From assembly GCA_027482195.1 (NCBI GenBank), contig JAIXWE010000075.1:1-40088 (forward strand): 40,088 bases of DNA, in the 5' to 3' direction. Positions 1 through 8,704 of the stretch are shown in pieces. Source of the DNA: Alphaproteobacteria bacterium (lineage in GTDB: Bacteria; Pseudomonadota; Alphaproteobacteria; Micavibrionales; Micavibrionaceae). Under the pieces are notes generated by a model. It had not been told where the DNA came from, made no database searches, and was given only the letters and a program-made list of their open reading frames with translations. The position numbers were made by a program, and so were the translations under genes. Numbering within the stretch: position 1 is the first letter of the stretch; the number at the start of each line of letters is the position of its first letter.

Positions 1-2
1 CC

Positions 3-203
3 GGGCGTTTGGCGAAACAAGCGATGATAACCGCGCAATCCACAGCTTGGGATGAAGAAGATATTCTTAAATATACTTTCATCCGTGCGGTTGAAAATTG
101 CGCGCGTCGTTTGAACGGCACACCCGAAGGCCAGCTCGATGTATCCTATTGGCGTCGTTTTATTGGAGTTGCAGCCGATGCCGCGGGAATAAACCTGCGT
201 TAA
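3..203 (+). CDS. C-terminal part of an unrecognised protein at the window edge
   Basis: The frame is open from the first bases of the window and ends in TAA at 201-203, directly against the ubiE stop codon at 204-206 on the other strand. A TTG at 9 could be a start, but the open frame upstream makes a gene entering from outside equally likely. The visible 64-66 residues are soluble and mixed in charge, with a Trp/Asp/Glu-rich stretch (WDEEDILKYTF) and a C-terminal YWRRFIGVAADAAG segment. I do not recognise the family. The exact stop-to-stop packing with ubiE supports a real gene; nothing visible gives a function. Confidence 0.45.
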   Translation, partial: GRLAKQAMITAQSTAWDEEDILKYTFIRAVENCARRLNGTPEGQLDVSYWRRFIGVAADAAGINLR

Positions 204-953
204 TTACAACTTCCATCCCTCGTGAATGGCGGCCACGCCAAAAGTGAGGTTGGTATAAGAAGCTTTGGCAAATCCCGCATCCAACATGCGGGATTTTAAC
301 GTTTCTTGATCGGGAAAAGCGCGAATGCTTTCAACCAGATATTGGTAACTGTCGCGGTCTTGGGCGATCAATTCACCCATGCGCGGAATCACGTGGAATG
401 AAAAAGCATCATAAAGTTTGCGGATCCCATATTCTTCGACCTTTGAAAATTCCAAACAGAAAAAACGCCCGCCGCGTTTTAAAACGCGGTGCGCCTCAGA
501 TAACGCATGATCAATATGCGTGACGTTTCTTAAACCAAAGGCAATGGTGTAGACGTCAAAACTCTCGTCCGCGAAGGGAAGCTTTTCCGCATTGCCCTCC
601 ACCCAAGTCAGGTTGGTGATGCCGCGGTTAAAGGCGCGGTCTTGCCCAACTTCCAACATGGCGGGGTTGATATCACATACGGTAATGGCGGCGGTGCCTT
701 GCGTGGCCTTATGAAGACGAAAAGCAATATCGCCCGTGCCGCCCGCCACATCCAAAAATGCTTGGGCGTCGCGTGGGCGGATGGCGCGGATCAGCCGGTC
801 TTTCCAAATACGGTGAACGCCCCCCGACATGACATCATTCATCAGGTCGTATTTTGCGGCCACATTGCTAAAAACCCCCTCGACTTTGCGGGTTTTCTCT
901 TGCGGGGTGACAGATTGTCTGCCAAACCAGAAACGTTCAGGGTTCGTGCTCAT
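204..953 (-). CDS. ubiE: Ubiquinone/menaquinone C-methyltransferase UbiE
   Basis: SAM-dependent C-methyltransferase that methylates the benzoquinol ring in ubiquinone synthesis (and demethylmenaquinone where present). The 249-residue length is normal. The UbiE signature is clear: KYDLMNDVMSGGVHRIWK at about residues 34-51, then the SAM-binding motif DVAGGTGD at 68-75, and the later GLRNVTH and RVLKRGGRFFCLEFS segments. The start codon lies only 17 bases from the divergent murJ start, so the promoter must overlap one of the two coding regions, and I see no clear Shine-Dalgarno. A second ubiquinone gene, ubiG, lies at 33.8 kb, so the cell very probably makes ubiquinone. Confidence 0.96.
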   Translation of the reverse strand: MSTNPERFWFGRQSVTPQEKTRKVEGVFSNVAAKYDLMNDVMSGGVHRIWKDRLIRAIRPRDAQAFLDVAGGTGDIAFRLHKATQGTAAITVCDINPAMLEVGQDRAFNRGITNLTWVEGNAEKLPFADESFDVYTIAFGLRNVTHIDHALSEAHRVLKRGGRFFCLEFSKVEEYGIRKLYDAFSFHVIPRMGELIAQDRDSYQYLVESIRAFPDQETLKSRMLDAGFAKASYTNLTFGVAAIHEGWKL

Positions 954-970
954 AAACAGAGGTTTAGCAC

Positions 971-2560
971 ATGAAATTATTCAAAGCTATGGCTACCGTT
1001 GCCGGATTTACCATGGTTTCCCGCGTGACCGGCATGGTGCGCGACATGTTGACGGCCAGTTATCTCGGCGCGGGGCCGATTGCCGATGCGTTTTTCGTGG
1101 CATTGAAACTTCCCAATTTCTTTCGCCGCATCGCGGGAGAGGGGGCGTTCAGCGTGTCCTTCATCCCGCTTTATTCCAAAACCATTGCGCAAGAAGGCGA
1201 AGACGAAGCGGCCAAATTCGCCGGCCAAGTGTTCTCACTGATGACGGTGATTTTGGGAATTTTCACGGCAGTGATGATGATCCTCATGCCGTGGGTTATT
1301 CACATTATCGCACCCGGGTTTGAAGATGGCACGCTGCGTTATAATGCGGCGGTGAATATGACACTCATGAGCTTTCCTTATTTGATGCTCATTTGCTTGA
1401 CGGCGTTGTTTGGCGGCATTTTAAACGCACATAATAAATTTGCCCCTTTTGCCGCCGCACCGATTTTATTTAACCTCACACTCATTACCGCGTTGTTATT
1501 GGGGCATAATCTTTTCCCCACGGCGGGGCATGCCATGGCATTGGGGATTTCCGTTTCGGGAATCTTTCAACTTGGTTTGATGGCTTATTTTATGCGCCGG
1601 CACAAAATTCAATTTCATTTTCAACCGCCGCGCCTCACTGAAAAAGTGCGCAAATTATTTCGCCTTATGGGCCCGGGCGTTATCGGTGCGGGTGTATTTC
1701 AGATTAATTTATTCATTGATATGATGATTGCGTCGCTTCTCGCCGCTGGCTCCATCTCTTATTTATATTATGCGGATCGGCTCAATCAATTACCGTTAAG
1801 TATCGCAGGAATCGCGGTGGGAACGGCATTATTGCCGATGTTGTCACGCGCGTTATCGGCGGGAAATCATGCGGAAGGTCGCAATTTATACAATCGGTCA
1901 TTGGAGTTTTGTTGCCTCATTGCGATCCCCGCGGCGGTGGCGTTATTGGTTGTCCCCATTCCGATGGTGGCAGCCATTTATGAGCACGGAAAATTTTCGT
2001 ATCAAGATACATTGACGGTGGCTTATGTCTTGATGGGGTATGGTGTGGGCTTGCCCGCTTATGTGGCGGGAAAGGTTTTCATGACCGCGTTTTGGTCACG
2101 TCATGACACGATGACGCCCGTTAAAATCTCCATCATCACGGCGGTGTGCAATAGCCTCATGGCGTTCGCCTTAATCTGGACGCCGCTTGGGGTTGCGGGA
2201 ATTTCCTTGTCCACGGGGCTTGCGGGTTGGATTCAAATTTATCTTCTGCGCCGTGCGTTGAAAGACAATACGATTTTGACCCTTGATGAGCGGATGGAGC
2301 GTGTGTTTCCTAAAATCATCATCGCATCCGTCGTTATGGGTTTTGTGTTGGCGTTGCTCGCTTATATTTTACAGCCGTTTTTCCATGGTATGATTATGAA
2401 CAAAATCTGGGCCATTGCGGCTTTGCTGGGTGGCGGGTTTATTGTTTATGCGGCTTGCATCCACTTGACGGGTGTTTTGACATTATCTGAAATTAAAAAA
2501 TATATGACACGAGGACCAAAAGATGAGACGCATTCTCTCCGGCATGCAGCCGACCAATAG
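971..2560 (+). CDS. murJ: Lipid II flippase MurJ (MviN)
   Basis: Inner-membrane flippase of the MOP superfamily that moves lipid II to the periplasmic face for peptidoglycan synthesis. The 529 residues form many hydrophobic segments, as expected for about 14 helices. The N-terminus is typical: [18 protein letters not shown], then [20 protein letters not shown] with the conserved Arg-rich loop and [17 protein letters not shown] at 971 is preceded by AGAGG at 958-962. The 3' end overlaps the trpS start by 38 bases; murJ-trpS is a common alphaproteobacterial pair and the two are probably co-transcribed. Confidence 0.96.
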   Translation: MKLFKAMATVAGFTMVSRVTGMVRDMLTASYLGAGPIADAFFVALKLPNFFRRIAGEGAFSVSFIPLYSKTIAQEGEDEAAKFAGQVFSLMTVILGIFTAVMMILMPWVIHIIAPGFEDGTLRYNAAVNMTLMSFPYLMLICLTALFGGILNAHNKFAPFAAAPILFNLTLITALLLGHNLFPTAGHAMALGISVSGIFQLGLMAYFMRRHKIQFHFQPPRLTEKVRKLFRLMGPGVIGAGVFQINLFIDMMIASLLAAGSISYLYYADRLNQLPLSIAGIAVGTALLPMLSRALSAGNHAEGRNLYNRSLEFCCLIAIPAAVALLVVPIPMVAAIYEHGKFSYQDTLTVAYVLMGYGVGLPAYVAGKVFMTAFWSRHDTMTPVKISIITAVCNSLMAFALIWTPLGVAGISLSTGLAGWIQIYLLRRALKDNTILTLDERMERVFPKIIIASVVMGFVLALLAYILQPFFHGMIMNKIWAIAALLGGGFIVYAACIHLTGVLTLSEIKKYMTRGPKDETHSLRHAADQ

Positions 2561-3524
2561 ATTACAGCTTGGAAATTACTTGGGGGCGTTGCGCAACTGG
2601 GTCGCGCTGCAAGACCAAAATTATCAATGTTTATATTGTGTGGTTGATATGCACGCAATCACACAACCCTATGATGCCGCGACATTGGCGCAATCCACGC
2701 GTGAAGCGGCCGCGGCTTATATTGCCGCTGGTGTGGATCCAAAAAAATGTATTCTTTTTGTGCAATCGGCTGTTGCTGATTTGCATGCAGAATTAATGTG
2801 GTATCTCGCGACCATGACACAAATCGGCAAACTTAATCGTATGACGCAATTCAAGGACAAGGCGGGAAAGGATTCCGAGCGCGTCGGGCTTGGTTTATAT
2901 GCGTATCCTGTGCTGATGGCGGCGGATATTTTGTTGTATAAAGCAACCCATGTTCCCGTCGGGCATGATCAAAAACAGCATTTGGAATTGGCGCGTGAAA
3001 TTGCCGCAACGTTCAACCATCGTTATGGACAAGATTTTTTCCCGCAACCCGAGCCGCAAATTTTGGGTGAAGCCACGCGGGTGATGTCCTTGCGTGATGG
3101 CACACAAAAAATGTCGAAATCTGATCCGTCGGACCTGTCGCGCATTAATTTGACCGATGACGCGGATATGATTGCTGATAAAATCAAGCGTGCAAAAACG
3201 GATCCGCATCCGCTGCCCGACACGGTCGAAGGTTTGGCGGGGCGCCCCGAGGCCGATAATCTTTTGACCATTTATGCGGCGTTATCAGGGCGCGCGAAGG
3301 CTGATGTTGTGGCGGAATTTGCGGGCCAACAATTTTCACAGTTTAAGCCAAAACTGGCGGAAGTTTGTGTCGCGGCATTAAGCCCGATTACGGCGCGGAT
3401 GCGTGAATTATTGCAAGACCCAGCTGAGATTGATGCAATTTTGCGTGATGGCGGAAGCCAAGCGCGTGAAATCGGTGCGCCGGTGATGGCGGATGTTCGT
3501 AAAATCATGGGCTTGTGGTCGTAA
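2523..3524 (+). CDS. trpS: Tryptophanyl-tRNA synthetase
   Basis: Class I synthetase that charges tRNA-Trp. The length, 333 residues, is normal for bacterial TrpRS. KMSKS is intact at 196-200, and the core segments ([44 protein letters not shown]) are all present. The HIGH-type motif reads [13 protein letters not shown] at 10-22, where relatives usually have PTGxLHLGNYLGA; the Gly and His positions are changed, but the site is variable among TrpRS enzymes (some bacteria have Thr). ATG 2523 has GAGG just upstream, inside murJ, and starts within the last 38 bases of murJ, which suggests translational coupling. Confidence 0.97.
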   Translation: MRRILSGMQPTNRLQLGNYLGALRNWVALQDQNYQCLYCVVDMHAITQPYDAATLAQSTREAAAAYIAAGVDPKKCILFVQSAVADLHAELMWYLATMTQIGKLNRMTQFKDKAGKDSERVGLGLYAYPVLMAADILLYKATHVPVGHDQKQHLELAREIAATFNHRYGQDFFPQPEPQILGEATRVMSLRDGTQKMSKSDPSDLSRINLTDDADMIADKIKRAKTDPHPLPDTVEGLAGRPEADNLLTIYAALSGRAKADVVAEFAGQQFSQFKPKLAEVCVAALSPITARMRELLQDPAEIDAILRDGGSQAREIGAPVMADVRKIMGLWS

Positions 3525-3575
3525 AGCTTGGTCTTAAAGGTTGTTTTTTGAAGACGGAATTGGCACAATAGAGTC

Positions 3576-4232
3576 ATGAAAAATATCGTTCTTTTTTCTT
3601 CTGTTTTTGCTGTTCTCACTGTGCCTACTCTTGCGCGCGCGGATTATTTTGTATGGCAAGATTCACGCACAGGTTTGACGGCTTCTTTTCCCGATACATG
3701 GGCTATTCAAAATAATCAAACATCGCACGATATTTTAACGGTGGCGCTTCCTTCGGGTGATGATCGCGCGGTGTGTAAAATTTCGGCTGTGCCCGATGCG
3801 CGGTTCTTAATTTATCCAAATCGTTTTCGCTCTGATATTCAACAAATTCACTTTTCCAAAGATTTTTGGTATGAGCAAACGGCAAAATATCAAAATATCA
3901 AAGTTCATAATTTCACCGATGGTGCGGGGCTTGGAAAGGCGTTTGCATCTACGGCTGTGATCACTTATGTCACGCCGCCCGACGAAGTGCCGGAGCAACG
4001 CGCGGCCTTAGTATCTGGTGGGCAATATTACGATCAAACATATACGGTGGAATGTTCGTCTATCGCTGCGTCTTATGGCACTTATGCGGATGCGTTTCAA
4101 AGTTTTGTGAAATCAATTGACATGAAAAAAGCTTATCATGCGCTTGGTGTTGGTAACTATCGCAATTTCTTGCGCGATTGGGGCACGCTCGAAGTGCAAA
4201 TGCCCAACGCTGTGAGTAAGACAATTTATTAA
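3576..4232 (+). CDS. Secreted protein of unknown function
   Basis: Residues 1-22 look like a Sec signal peptide (MKNIVLFSSVFAVLTVPTLA) with likely cleavage after ARA, so the mature protein begins DYFVWQD and should be periplasmic or released. The mature part is about 196 residues, beta-prone and rich in aromatic residues, with two Cys (near residues 68 and 152) that could form a disulfide. The opening DSRTGLTASFPDTWAIQ resembles the start of small secreted domains that begin with a FPxxW strand, but I cannot assign a family. It sits 51 bases after trpS and 32 before the TSUP exporter, on the same strand, so it may belong to the same transcript. No membrane segment beyond the signal. Confidence 0.75.
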   Translation: MKNIVLFSSVFAVLTVPTLARADYFVWQDSRTGLTASFPDTWAIQNNQTSHDILTVALPSGDDRAVCKISAVPDARFLIYPNRFRSDIQQIHFSKDFWYEQTAKYQNIKVHNFTDGAGLGKAFASTAVITYVTPPDEVPEQRAALVSGGQYYDQTYTVECSSIAASYGTYADAFQSFVKSIDMKKAYHALGVGNYRNFLRDWGTLEVQMPNAVSKTIY

Positions 4233-4264
4233 GTTTTTTTCCAGGCGCAAGGTCTGGAGGTGCC

Positions 4265-5176
4265 ATGCAAATTTATCTACCCATCGCGGAAATGTCTGTG
4301 CCGCTTGAACTCATTCTTGGGTTGGGGACGGTTGTTGGTTTTTTGTCGGCGGTGTTTGGTATTGGTGGTGGCTTTTTGGCGACACCCTTTTTAATCTTTC
4401 TCGGCATTCCGCCCTCGATCGCCGTTGCAACGCAAGCTAATCAACTTGTTTCTGCGTCACTTACATCATCACTGGGGCATTGGCGGCGCGGCAATGTTGA
4501 TATCAAATTAGGTGCTTCGATGTTTTTGGGAAGTGCGGCGGGAAGTTTGATTGGTGTCTTGCTTTTCGGTTTTTTAAAACATATTGGCCAGATTGATACG
4601 GTGATTAATCTTTTATATGTCGGTGTGTTGGGTTCCATTGGTGTGATGATGTTTCTTGAAAGTTTGCGCACCTTGCGGCACAGCCCCACGGCGGATGCGC
4701 GTCCACTTCCGAAGTGGTGGTTGGAGTTTATCAATAAACTCCCCGCACAGAGGGTTTTTCCAAAATCGAAACTGCAAATCAGCCTTTTTGTGCCATTAAG
4801 TATTGGGTTTTTGGGTGGTTTGATGGTGTCGCTCATGGGAATTGGCGGTGGTTTTTTTCTTGTTCCTGCGATGATTTATTTGTTGGGTATGTCAACATTG
4901 TTGGCGGTGGGGACATCTTTGTTTCAAATCTTTCTGACAACGGCGTTGACAACTTTGCTGCACGCAACAGCCACCTCTTCTGTCGATCTTGTCTTGGCGG
5001 TGTTATTAATTTTGGGTGGAATTGTCGGGGTTAAATTAGGGTTACGCGCAAGCCCTTATATTCGCGGAGCCAAGGCACGTTTGGTGCTTTCGGTGATGTT
5101 GATTTTGGTATGTTTGCATCTGGCGCAAAAATTGTTTCTGATGCCGCCCGATTTATATATGATTCAGGAGCGGTGA
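4265..5176 (+). CDS. TSUP (TauE/SafE) family membrane transporter
   Basis: A 303-residue polytopic membrane protein of the sulfite exporter TauE/SafE family, members of which export sulfite, sulfonates or related organic anions. Two inverted halves are visible. The first carries VFGIGGGFLATPFLIFLGIP followed by AVATQANQLVSASLTSSLGHWRRGNVD; the second carries LMGIGGGFFLVPAMIYLLGM followed by AVGTSLFQIFL. These repeated GIGGGF motifs are the family hallmark. A strong CTGGAGG lies just upstream of the ATG. The gene abuts the next one (stop 5174-5176, start 5177), a TIGR02186 protein, and this pairing is widespread in alphaproteobacteria. The substrate cannot be read from sequence. Confidence 0.92.
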   Translation: MQIYLPIAEMSVPLELILGLGTVVGFLSAVFGIGGGFLATPFLIFLGIPPSIAVATQANQLVSASLTSSLGHWRRGNVDIKLGASMFLGSAAGSLIGVLLFGFLKHIGQIDTVINLLYVGVLGSIGVMMFLESLRTLRHSPTADARPLPKWWLEFINKLPAQRVFPKSKLQISLFVPLSIGFLGGLMVSLMGIGGGFFLVPAMIYLLGMSTLLAVGTSLFQIFLTTALTTLLHATATSSVDLVLAVLLILGGIVGVKLGLRASPYIRGAKARLVLSVMLILVCLHLAQKLFLMPPDLYMIQER

Positions 5177-5896
5177 ATGCGTTCAATTTTTCTTCTTACC
5201 ACTCTTATTCTTTTCTGTGCCCCATCGGCTTCGGCACAAGATGTGTCTTCGATTATTTTAGATGTTGCGCAAGAACAAGTGAGTATCACCGCAGGTTTTG
5301 ACGGTGCCAAGGTGGTTGTCTTTGGAACGGCCTCACCGCAAGACCAAATCACCATCACCTTAAAAGGTCCACCGCGGAATATGATTGTTAGGCGCAAGAA
5401 AAATATTCTTGGCATGTGGCTGAATGCTGTGTCGCAGGAGTTTCGCAATATTCCTTCTTATTACAGCTATGCCATTTCTTCTCCTGATTTTAAGGTAAAA
5501 GTGGGGCTTGATGCGCTTGATCTTCCGGGTGCAGAGTCTGTGTCTTCTCTTCAACAAAGAGATTTTCAAGACGCGCTTGTGCGTAATTTACAAGCCCAGA
5601 ATTTATATGCAACCGATGCCGTTCCCGTGTTACGCCCGGGTGGCAATTTATTTCGTGCGGAATTTAATTTGCCGCACAATACCCCCATTGGGGCATTTAC
5701 ACTTGAGGCAACCGCTTATCGTGAAAATGTGATTATTGGCCGCACGCAACGTGTCATGCGGGTGATTCAAACGGGGGTTACGGGGCAAATTCAAAATTTT
5801 GCCCTGGATTATAGCTTTGCCTATGCTTTGTCTGGGCTTATAATTGCCTTGATGGCGGGACTGGGGTCCTTCTTTTTAAGCCGCCGCGATGTATGA
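5177..5896 (+). CDS. TIGR02186 (Alph_Pro_TM) membrane-anchored periplasmic protein
   Basis: The 239 residues begin with a signal peptide (hydrophobic 3-16, likely cut after ASA near residue 20), followed by a beta-rich periplasmic region and a single C-terminal transmembrane helix (about 215-234) that ends in SRRDV on the cytoplasmic side. The segments VSITAGFDGAKVVVFG, TLKGPPRNMIVRRKK and LGMWLNAVSQEFRNIPSYYS match the alphaproteobacterial family TIGR02186/PF09608. Its role is unknown. The constant link to a TSUP transporter suggests a periplasmic partner of that exporter; this is inference from neighbourhood. It overlaps the next gene by the 4-base ATGA at 5893-5896. Confidence 0.9.
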   Translation: MRSIFLLTTLILFCAPSASAQDVSSIILDVAQEQVSITAGFDGAKVVVFGTASPQDQITITLKGPPRNMIVRRKKNILGMWLNAVSQEFRNIPSYYSYAISSPDFKVKVGLDALDLPGAESVSSLQQRDFQDALVRNLQAQNLYATDAVPVLRPGGNLFRAEFNLPHNTPIGAFTLEATAYRENVIIGRTQRVMRVIQTGVTGQIQNFALDYSFAYALSGLIIALMAGLGSFFLSRRDV

Positions 5897-6423
5897 GAAA
5901 AAATATGATGGAGCCTTTACATTCCTCTTCTGAATCAATGCACCGCCCGCCGCGCCGTGGTGATGGCGGCGTATATTTGGTTGTCGTTGATGACAGTCAA
6001 GAATGCAAGCTTGCTGTGCGCTATGCGGGACGCCTTGCCGCTTCGCGCCGTGGTTATGTGGCCTTGTTAAAAATAATTGCGGGCGATGAATTTCAAGCAT
6101 GGGGGCGCGTTGAAGCAAAACTGCGTTTGGAATTACGTCGCCAGGCTGAGAATGACCTTCTCAAAGCAGCGGCCGAACTTTATGAGTTAAGCCAAAGGCC
6201 AGCCGCACTTTACGTGGCGGAAGGTGATGTGCGTGACGCTTTGTTACAAACAATTGCCATGGATGACACCTTAACAATGTTGGTTCTTGGCGGCGGGGTG
6301 AGTGCTGCGGGACCCGGGCCTTTGGTGCAACATTTTACAACAAAAGTTCTCGGAAAATTGACAATTCCTGTTGTTATCGTACCGGGTAATCTTGATTCTT
6401 CACGCATTGACGCTATTACTTAA
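5893..6423 (+). CDS. Universal stress protein (UspA domain)
   Basis: A single UspA domain in 176 residues. A hydrophobic first strand, VYLVVVDDSQECKLAVRYAGRLA (about 27-50), gives the acidic nucleotide-site residues. The C-terminal MLVLGGG ... GPGPLVQHF ... LTIPVVIVPG block is the loop and last strand of the fold, a version of the Gly-rich ATP loop. The start overlaps the stop of the TIGR02186 gene by 4 bases, so it is translationally coupled. About 25 non-conserved residues precede the domain; an internal ATG at 5905 is an alternative start. Usp followed by nfu is a common alphaproteobacterial order. Confidence 0.88.
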   Translation: MRKNMMEPLHSSSESMHRPPRRGDGGVYLVVVDDSQECKLAVRYAGRLAASRRGYVALLKIIAGDEFQAWGRVEAKLRLELRRQAENDLLKAAAELYELSQRPAALYVAEGDVRDALLQTIAMDDTLTMLVLGGGVSAAGPGPLVQHFTTKVLGKLTIPVVIVPGNLDSSRIDAIT

Positions 6424-6426
6424 GTC

Positions 6427-6978
6427 ATGTTCATTCAAACCGAAGTCACACCCAATCCGCAAACCGTGAAATTTATTCCCGGCCAAGTTGTTCTTGTAAC
6501 CGGCACGGCGGAGTTTCGCGATGCGGCTGAGGCAAAAAATAATTCCCCTCTGGCGGAGCGTTTATTTCGTATCCAAGGTGTTACGGGTGTTTTCCTCGCG
6601 CATGATTATATCGCCGTGACAAAAGAGGATGATAAAGATTGGCTAGGCCTCAAGCCACTTATTCTTGGTGCCTTGTTTGAACATCTCAGCATGAACATGC
6701 CCATTCTTTTGAATGCGCAACAAGACGAAGCGGCGCAGCCGGACACACCGGAAATTCTTCAGATCAAAGAAATCTTGGATCAGCAAGTGCGTCCCGCTGT
6801 TGCGCGCGATGGTGGTGACATTGTTTTTCACAAATTCGAAAAAGGTATTGTGTGGTTGAAATTAAAAGGAGCTTGTTCGGGTTGTCCCAGCTCAACACTC
6901 ACCTTAAAAGCCGGTATTGAAAATATGTTGCGCCATTATATACCAGAAGTTTTGGAAGTGCGCGCGGTTAATGATTAA
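6427..6978 (+). CDS. NfuA/Nfu1-type iron-sulfur cluster carrier
   Basis: Late-acting Fe-S carrier that delivers clusters to apo-enzymes. Two domains are visible: an N-terminal Nfu domain (FIQTEVTPNPQTVKFIPG, residues 2-19, continuing to about 95) and a C-terminal NifU-like domain (about 110-180) with the cluster-binding pair Cys150-x-x-Cys153 in KGACSGCPSS. The 183-residue length fits the alphaproteobacterial and mitochondrial Nfu1 type. It starts 3 bases after the stop of the universal stress gene and converges with the deacetylase-like gene 6 bases downstream. The SIR and house-keeping Fe-S assembly genes are not in this window. Confidence 0.94.
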   Translation: MFIQTEVTPNPQTVKFIPGQVVLVTGTAEFRDAAEAKNNSPLAERLFRIQGVTGVFLAHDYIAVTKEDDKDWLGLKPLILGALFEHLSMNMPILLNAQQDEAAQPDTPEILQIKEILDQQVRPAVARDGGDIVFHKFEKGIVWLKLKGACSGCPSSTLTLKAGIENMLRHYIPEVLEVRAVND

Positions 6979-6984
6979 AGCCGC

Positions 6985-8067
6985 TTATGGCTCTAAGCCC
7001 GTGGCATCATTTGGTTGTATATTTTGCAATTCCGTTTTTTCCGGAAAAGAAAAGAAAAAACCAAGCCAACGATAACGCGTAGGCTCATCGGCAATCTCCG
7101 ACGCTACCGGAATTGTGCAATTTATTCTCAACTTTGTTGAAGAAATCTCTTCATTCACCCTAATCTCAATACGATTTTTTTCTAAAATCACGGGCGTGAT
7201 TTTTCCGGTTTCAGAAGAAAAACAAGACAGATTTTTGGAAGAGATTCCGTCTAAGGTAAAACCGGCCGTGATCGATGATCCGGTTACAAGATTATCGCGC
7301 GGTTGAATATCATGTGCGGGAAGGGGGAGGGCGGTGCTCGCTATTTGAAAGCGCTCCGTATCCGCAAAATCATTCGTCAAAGTGAAGCGCGGCAAACGAT
7401 AAGGATCCGATAGATAAGATGTGACACCAGAGTGCTGCCCGAATGCGGCTGTGAACCCGGCGTTTTTCAAGGCTGTGACAATCTCTTCATTATAAATTCC
7501 CGCGCCATAGGCAAATAAAGTGGGTGTTATATCAAGCTCTTCACGCAGGCGCGCCCGCGCACTGTTTAACCGCACCTCCGTGACGGCTCCATATAAAGTA
7601 AGCCCGATATCAAGATGAGGGTTTTTTTGAATCTTTCTCAGCTCTTCCCAAGTGAAACCATCGTTTTTTTCCTGATCAATATAATCAGGTGTTATAAAAA
7701 GGGTGATTGGAATTTTTTGATCTAAAATTTGTGGCCAAATTTTATTAAAAAAATCAAGGTGCGGATTATCAAAGGTAATCGCAATTGTTGGAGGGGGGAT
7801 ACGCGTGCGATCTTTTTGCGCAGATAAAATGTCATTAAGCGAAATGACATTAACATTTGAGTTGGTTATGATATCGAGATGCTTCAGAAAGTTATCAGCT
7901 AATTCCGAAGCATTAAAATCCGCATCTTGAGGTGTATCAACATAAACAAGAACAGGTGCGGCAGTTGCATCCAACGTATCAAGTGTTGAAGCGAATACGT
8001 TGCCACCAAAAAAAACTGTTAAAACAGCACAAATTAAAGCAAAAAAACCTGTCTTGTGTCTCATCAT
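6985..8067 (-). CDS. Polysaccharide deacetylase-family protein, catalytic motifs degenerate
   Basis: A secreted protein of 360 residues: a hydrophobic signal segment at 8-26, then an NodB-type fold. The family is recognisable from FLKHLDII, WPQIL, AGFTAAFGQHSG (203-214), DPYRLPRF and a C-terminal beta domain ending RINCTIP ... RYRWLGFFFSFP. The active site is not conserved. Where relatives have TFDD/TIDD it has TFDN (98-101); where they have a HTxSH-type metal motif it has IGLTLYGAV (154-162), with no His; where they have FAYPYG it has FAYGAG (185-190); and the usual YH near the N-terminus is YV (42-43). It is probably not a metal-dependent deacetylase. ATG 8067 is preferred; an in-frame TTG at 8085 would add 6 residues. 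Confidence 0.82.
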   Translation of the reverse strand: MMRHKTGFFALICAVLTVFFGGNVFASTLDTLDATAAPVLVYVDTPQDADFNASELADNFLKHLDIITNSNVNVISLNDILSAQKDRTRIPPPTIAITFDNPHLDFFNKIWPQILDQKIPITLFITPDYIDQEKNDGFTWEELRKIQKNPHLDIGLTLYGAVTEVRLNSARARLREELDITPTLFAYGAGIYNEEIVTALKNAGFTAAFGQHSGVTSYLSDPYRLPRFTLTNDFADTERFQIASTALPLPAHDIQPRDNLVTGSSITAGFTLDGISSKNLSCFSSETGKITPVILEKNRIEIRVNEEISSTKLRINCTIPVASEIADEPTRYRWLGFFFSFPEKTELQNIQPNDATGLEP

Positions 8068-8107
8068 AAACGCACTATAATTCAAGCTTCACAGAGAGGC
8101 AAATGCT

Positions 8108-8704
8108 ATGAGCGCACACATGTTAAACGATGATTCCTTAGATATTCTGTTTCGTAATGCGCGTACATTTAATCATTGGCAAAATAAACCTGTTTCCGAT
8201 GTGACGTTGAAGGCGTTATTTGATTTGCTGAAAGCGGCACCGACAAGTGCGAATTGTTCACCGGCACGATTTATTTTTGTAAAAAGCCAAGCGGCAAAAG
8301 AAAAATTGAAATCAACTCTGGCGCCCGGCAATGTTGATAAAACTATGACCGCTCCTGTCACGGCAATTATTATCAATGATCATAAATTTTATGATCAGCT
8401 TCCGAAATTATTTCCTCATACCGATGCGCGCGCATGGTTTGTTGGAAATCAAAAAATGATTGACGATACGGCCGCGCGCAATGGAACATTACAAGGGGCT
8501 TATTTGATCATGGCGGCGCGCAGTTTGGGGCTTGATTGCGGGCCAATGTCGGGCTTTGACGCTGAAAAAGTCAAAGAAGCTTTTTTCCCCGATAAGCCCG
8601 ATTGGCATGCAAATTTCTTGTGCAATCTTGGTTATGGGGATATGGCGGGAATGCACCCGCGCTCGCCGCGTTTTGACTTTTCGGAAGTGTGTGAAATTGT
8701 GTGA
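8108..8704 (+). CDS. RutE/HadB-like nitroreductase family oxidoreductase
   Basis: FMN-dependent NAD(P)H oxidoreductase of the malonic-semialdehyde-reductase branch of the nitroreductase family, 198 residues, the usual size. Visible family blocks are LFRNARTFNHWQNKPV, LLKAAPTSANCSPARFIFV (FMN phosphate site), NGTLQGAYLIMAARSLGLDCGPMSGFD and FLCNLGYGD near the C-terminus. In E. coli RutE reduces malonic semialdehyde in uracil breakdown, but no other rut genes are nearby, so the substrate here is open. GAGAGG at 8094-8099 supports ATG 8108. The stop overlaps the GTG start of tsaB (GTGA at 8701-8704). Confidence 0.88.
   Translation: MSAHMLNDDSLDILFRNARTFNHWQNKPVSDVTLKALFDLLKAAPTSANCSPARFIFVKSQAAKEKLKSTLAPGNVDKTMTAPVTAIIINDHKFYDQLPKLFPHTDARAWFVGNQKMIDDTAARNGTLQGAYLIMAARSLGLDCGPMSGFDAEKVKEAFFPDKPDWHANFLCNLGYGDMAGMHPRSPRFDFSEVCEIV

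Noticed and set aside
829-1323. 164-codon open frame spanning ubiE and murJ starts
   Set aside because: It overlaps both well-supported genes in other frames, and its product has an Arg/His-rich composition typical of shadow frames.
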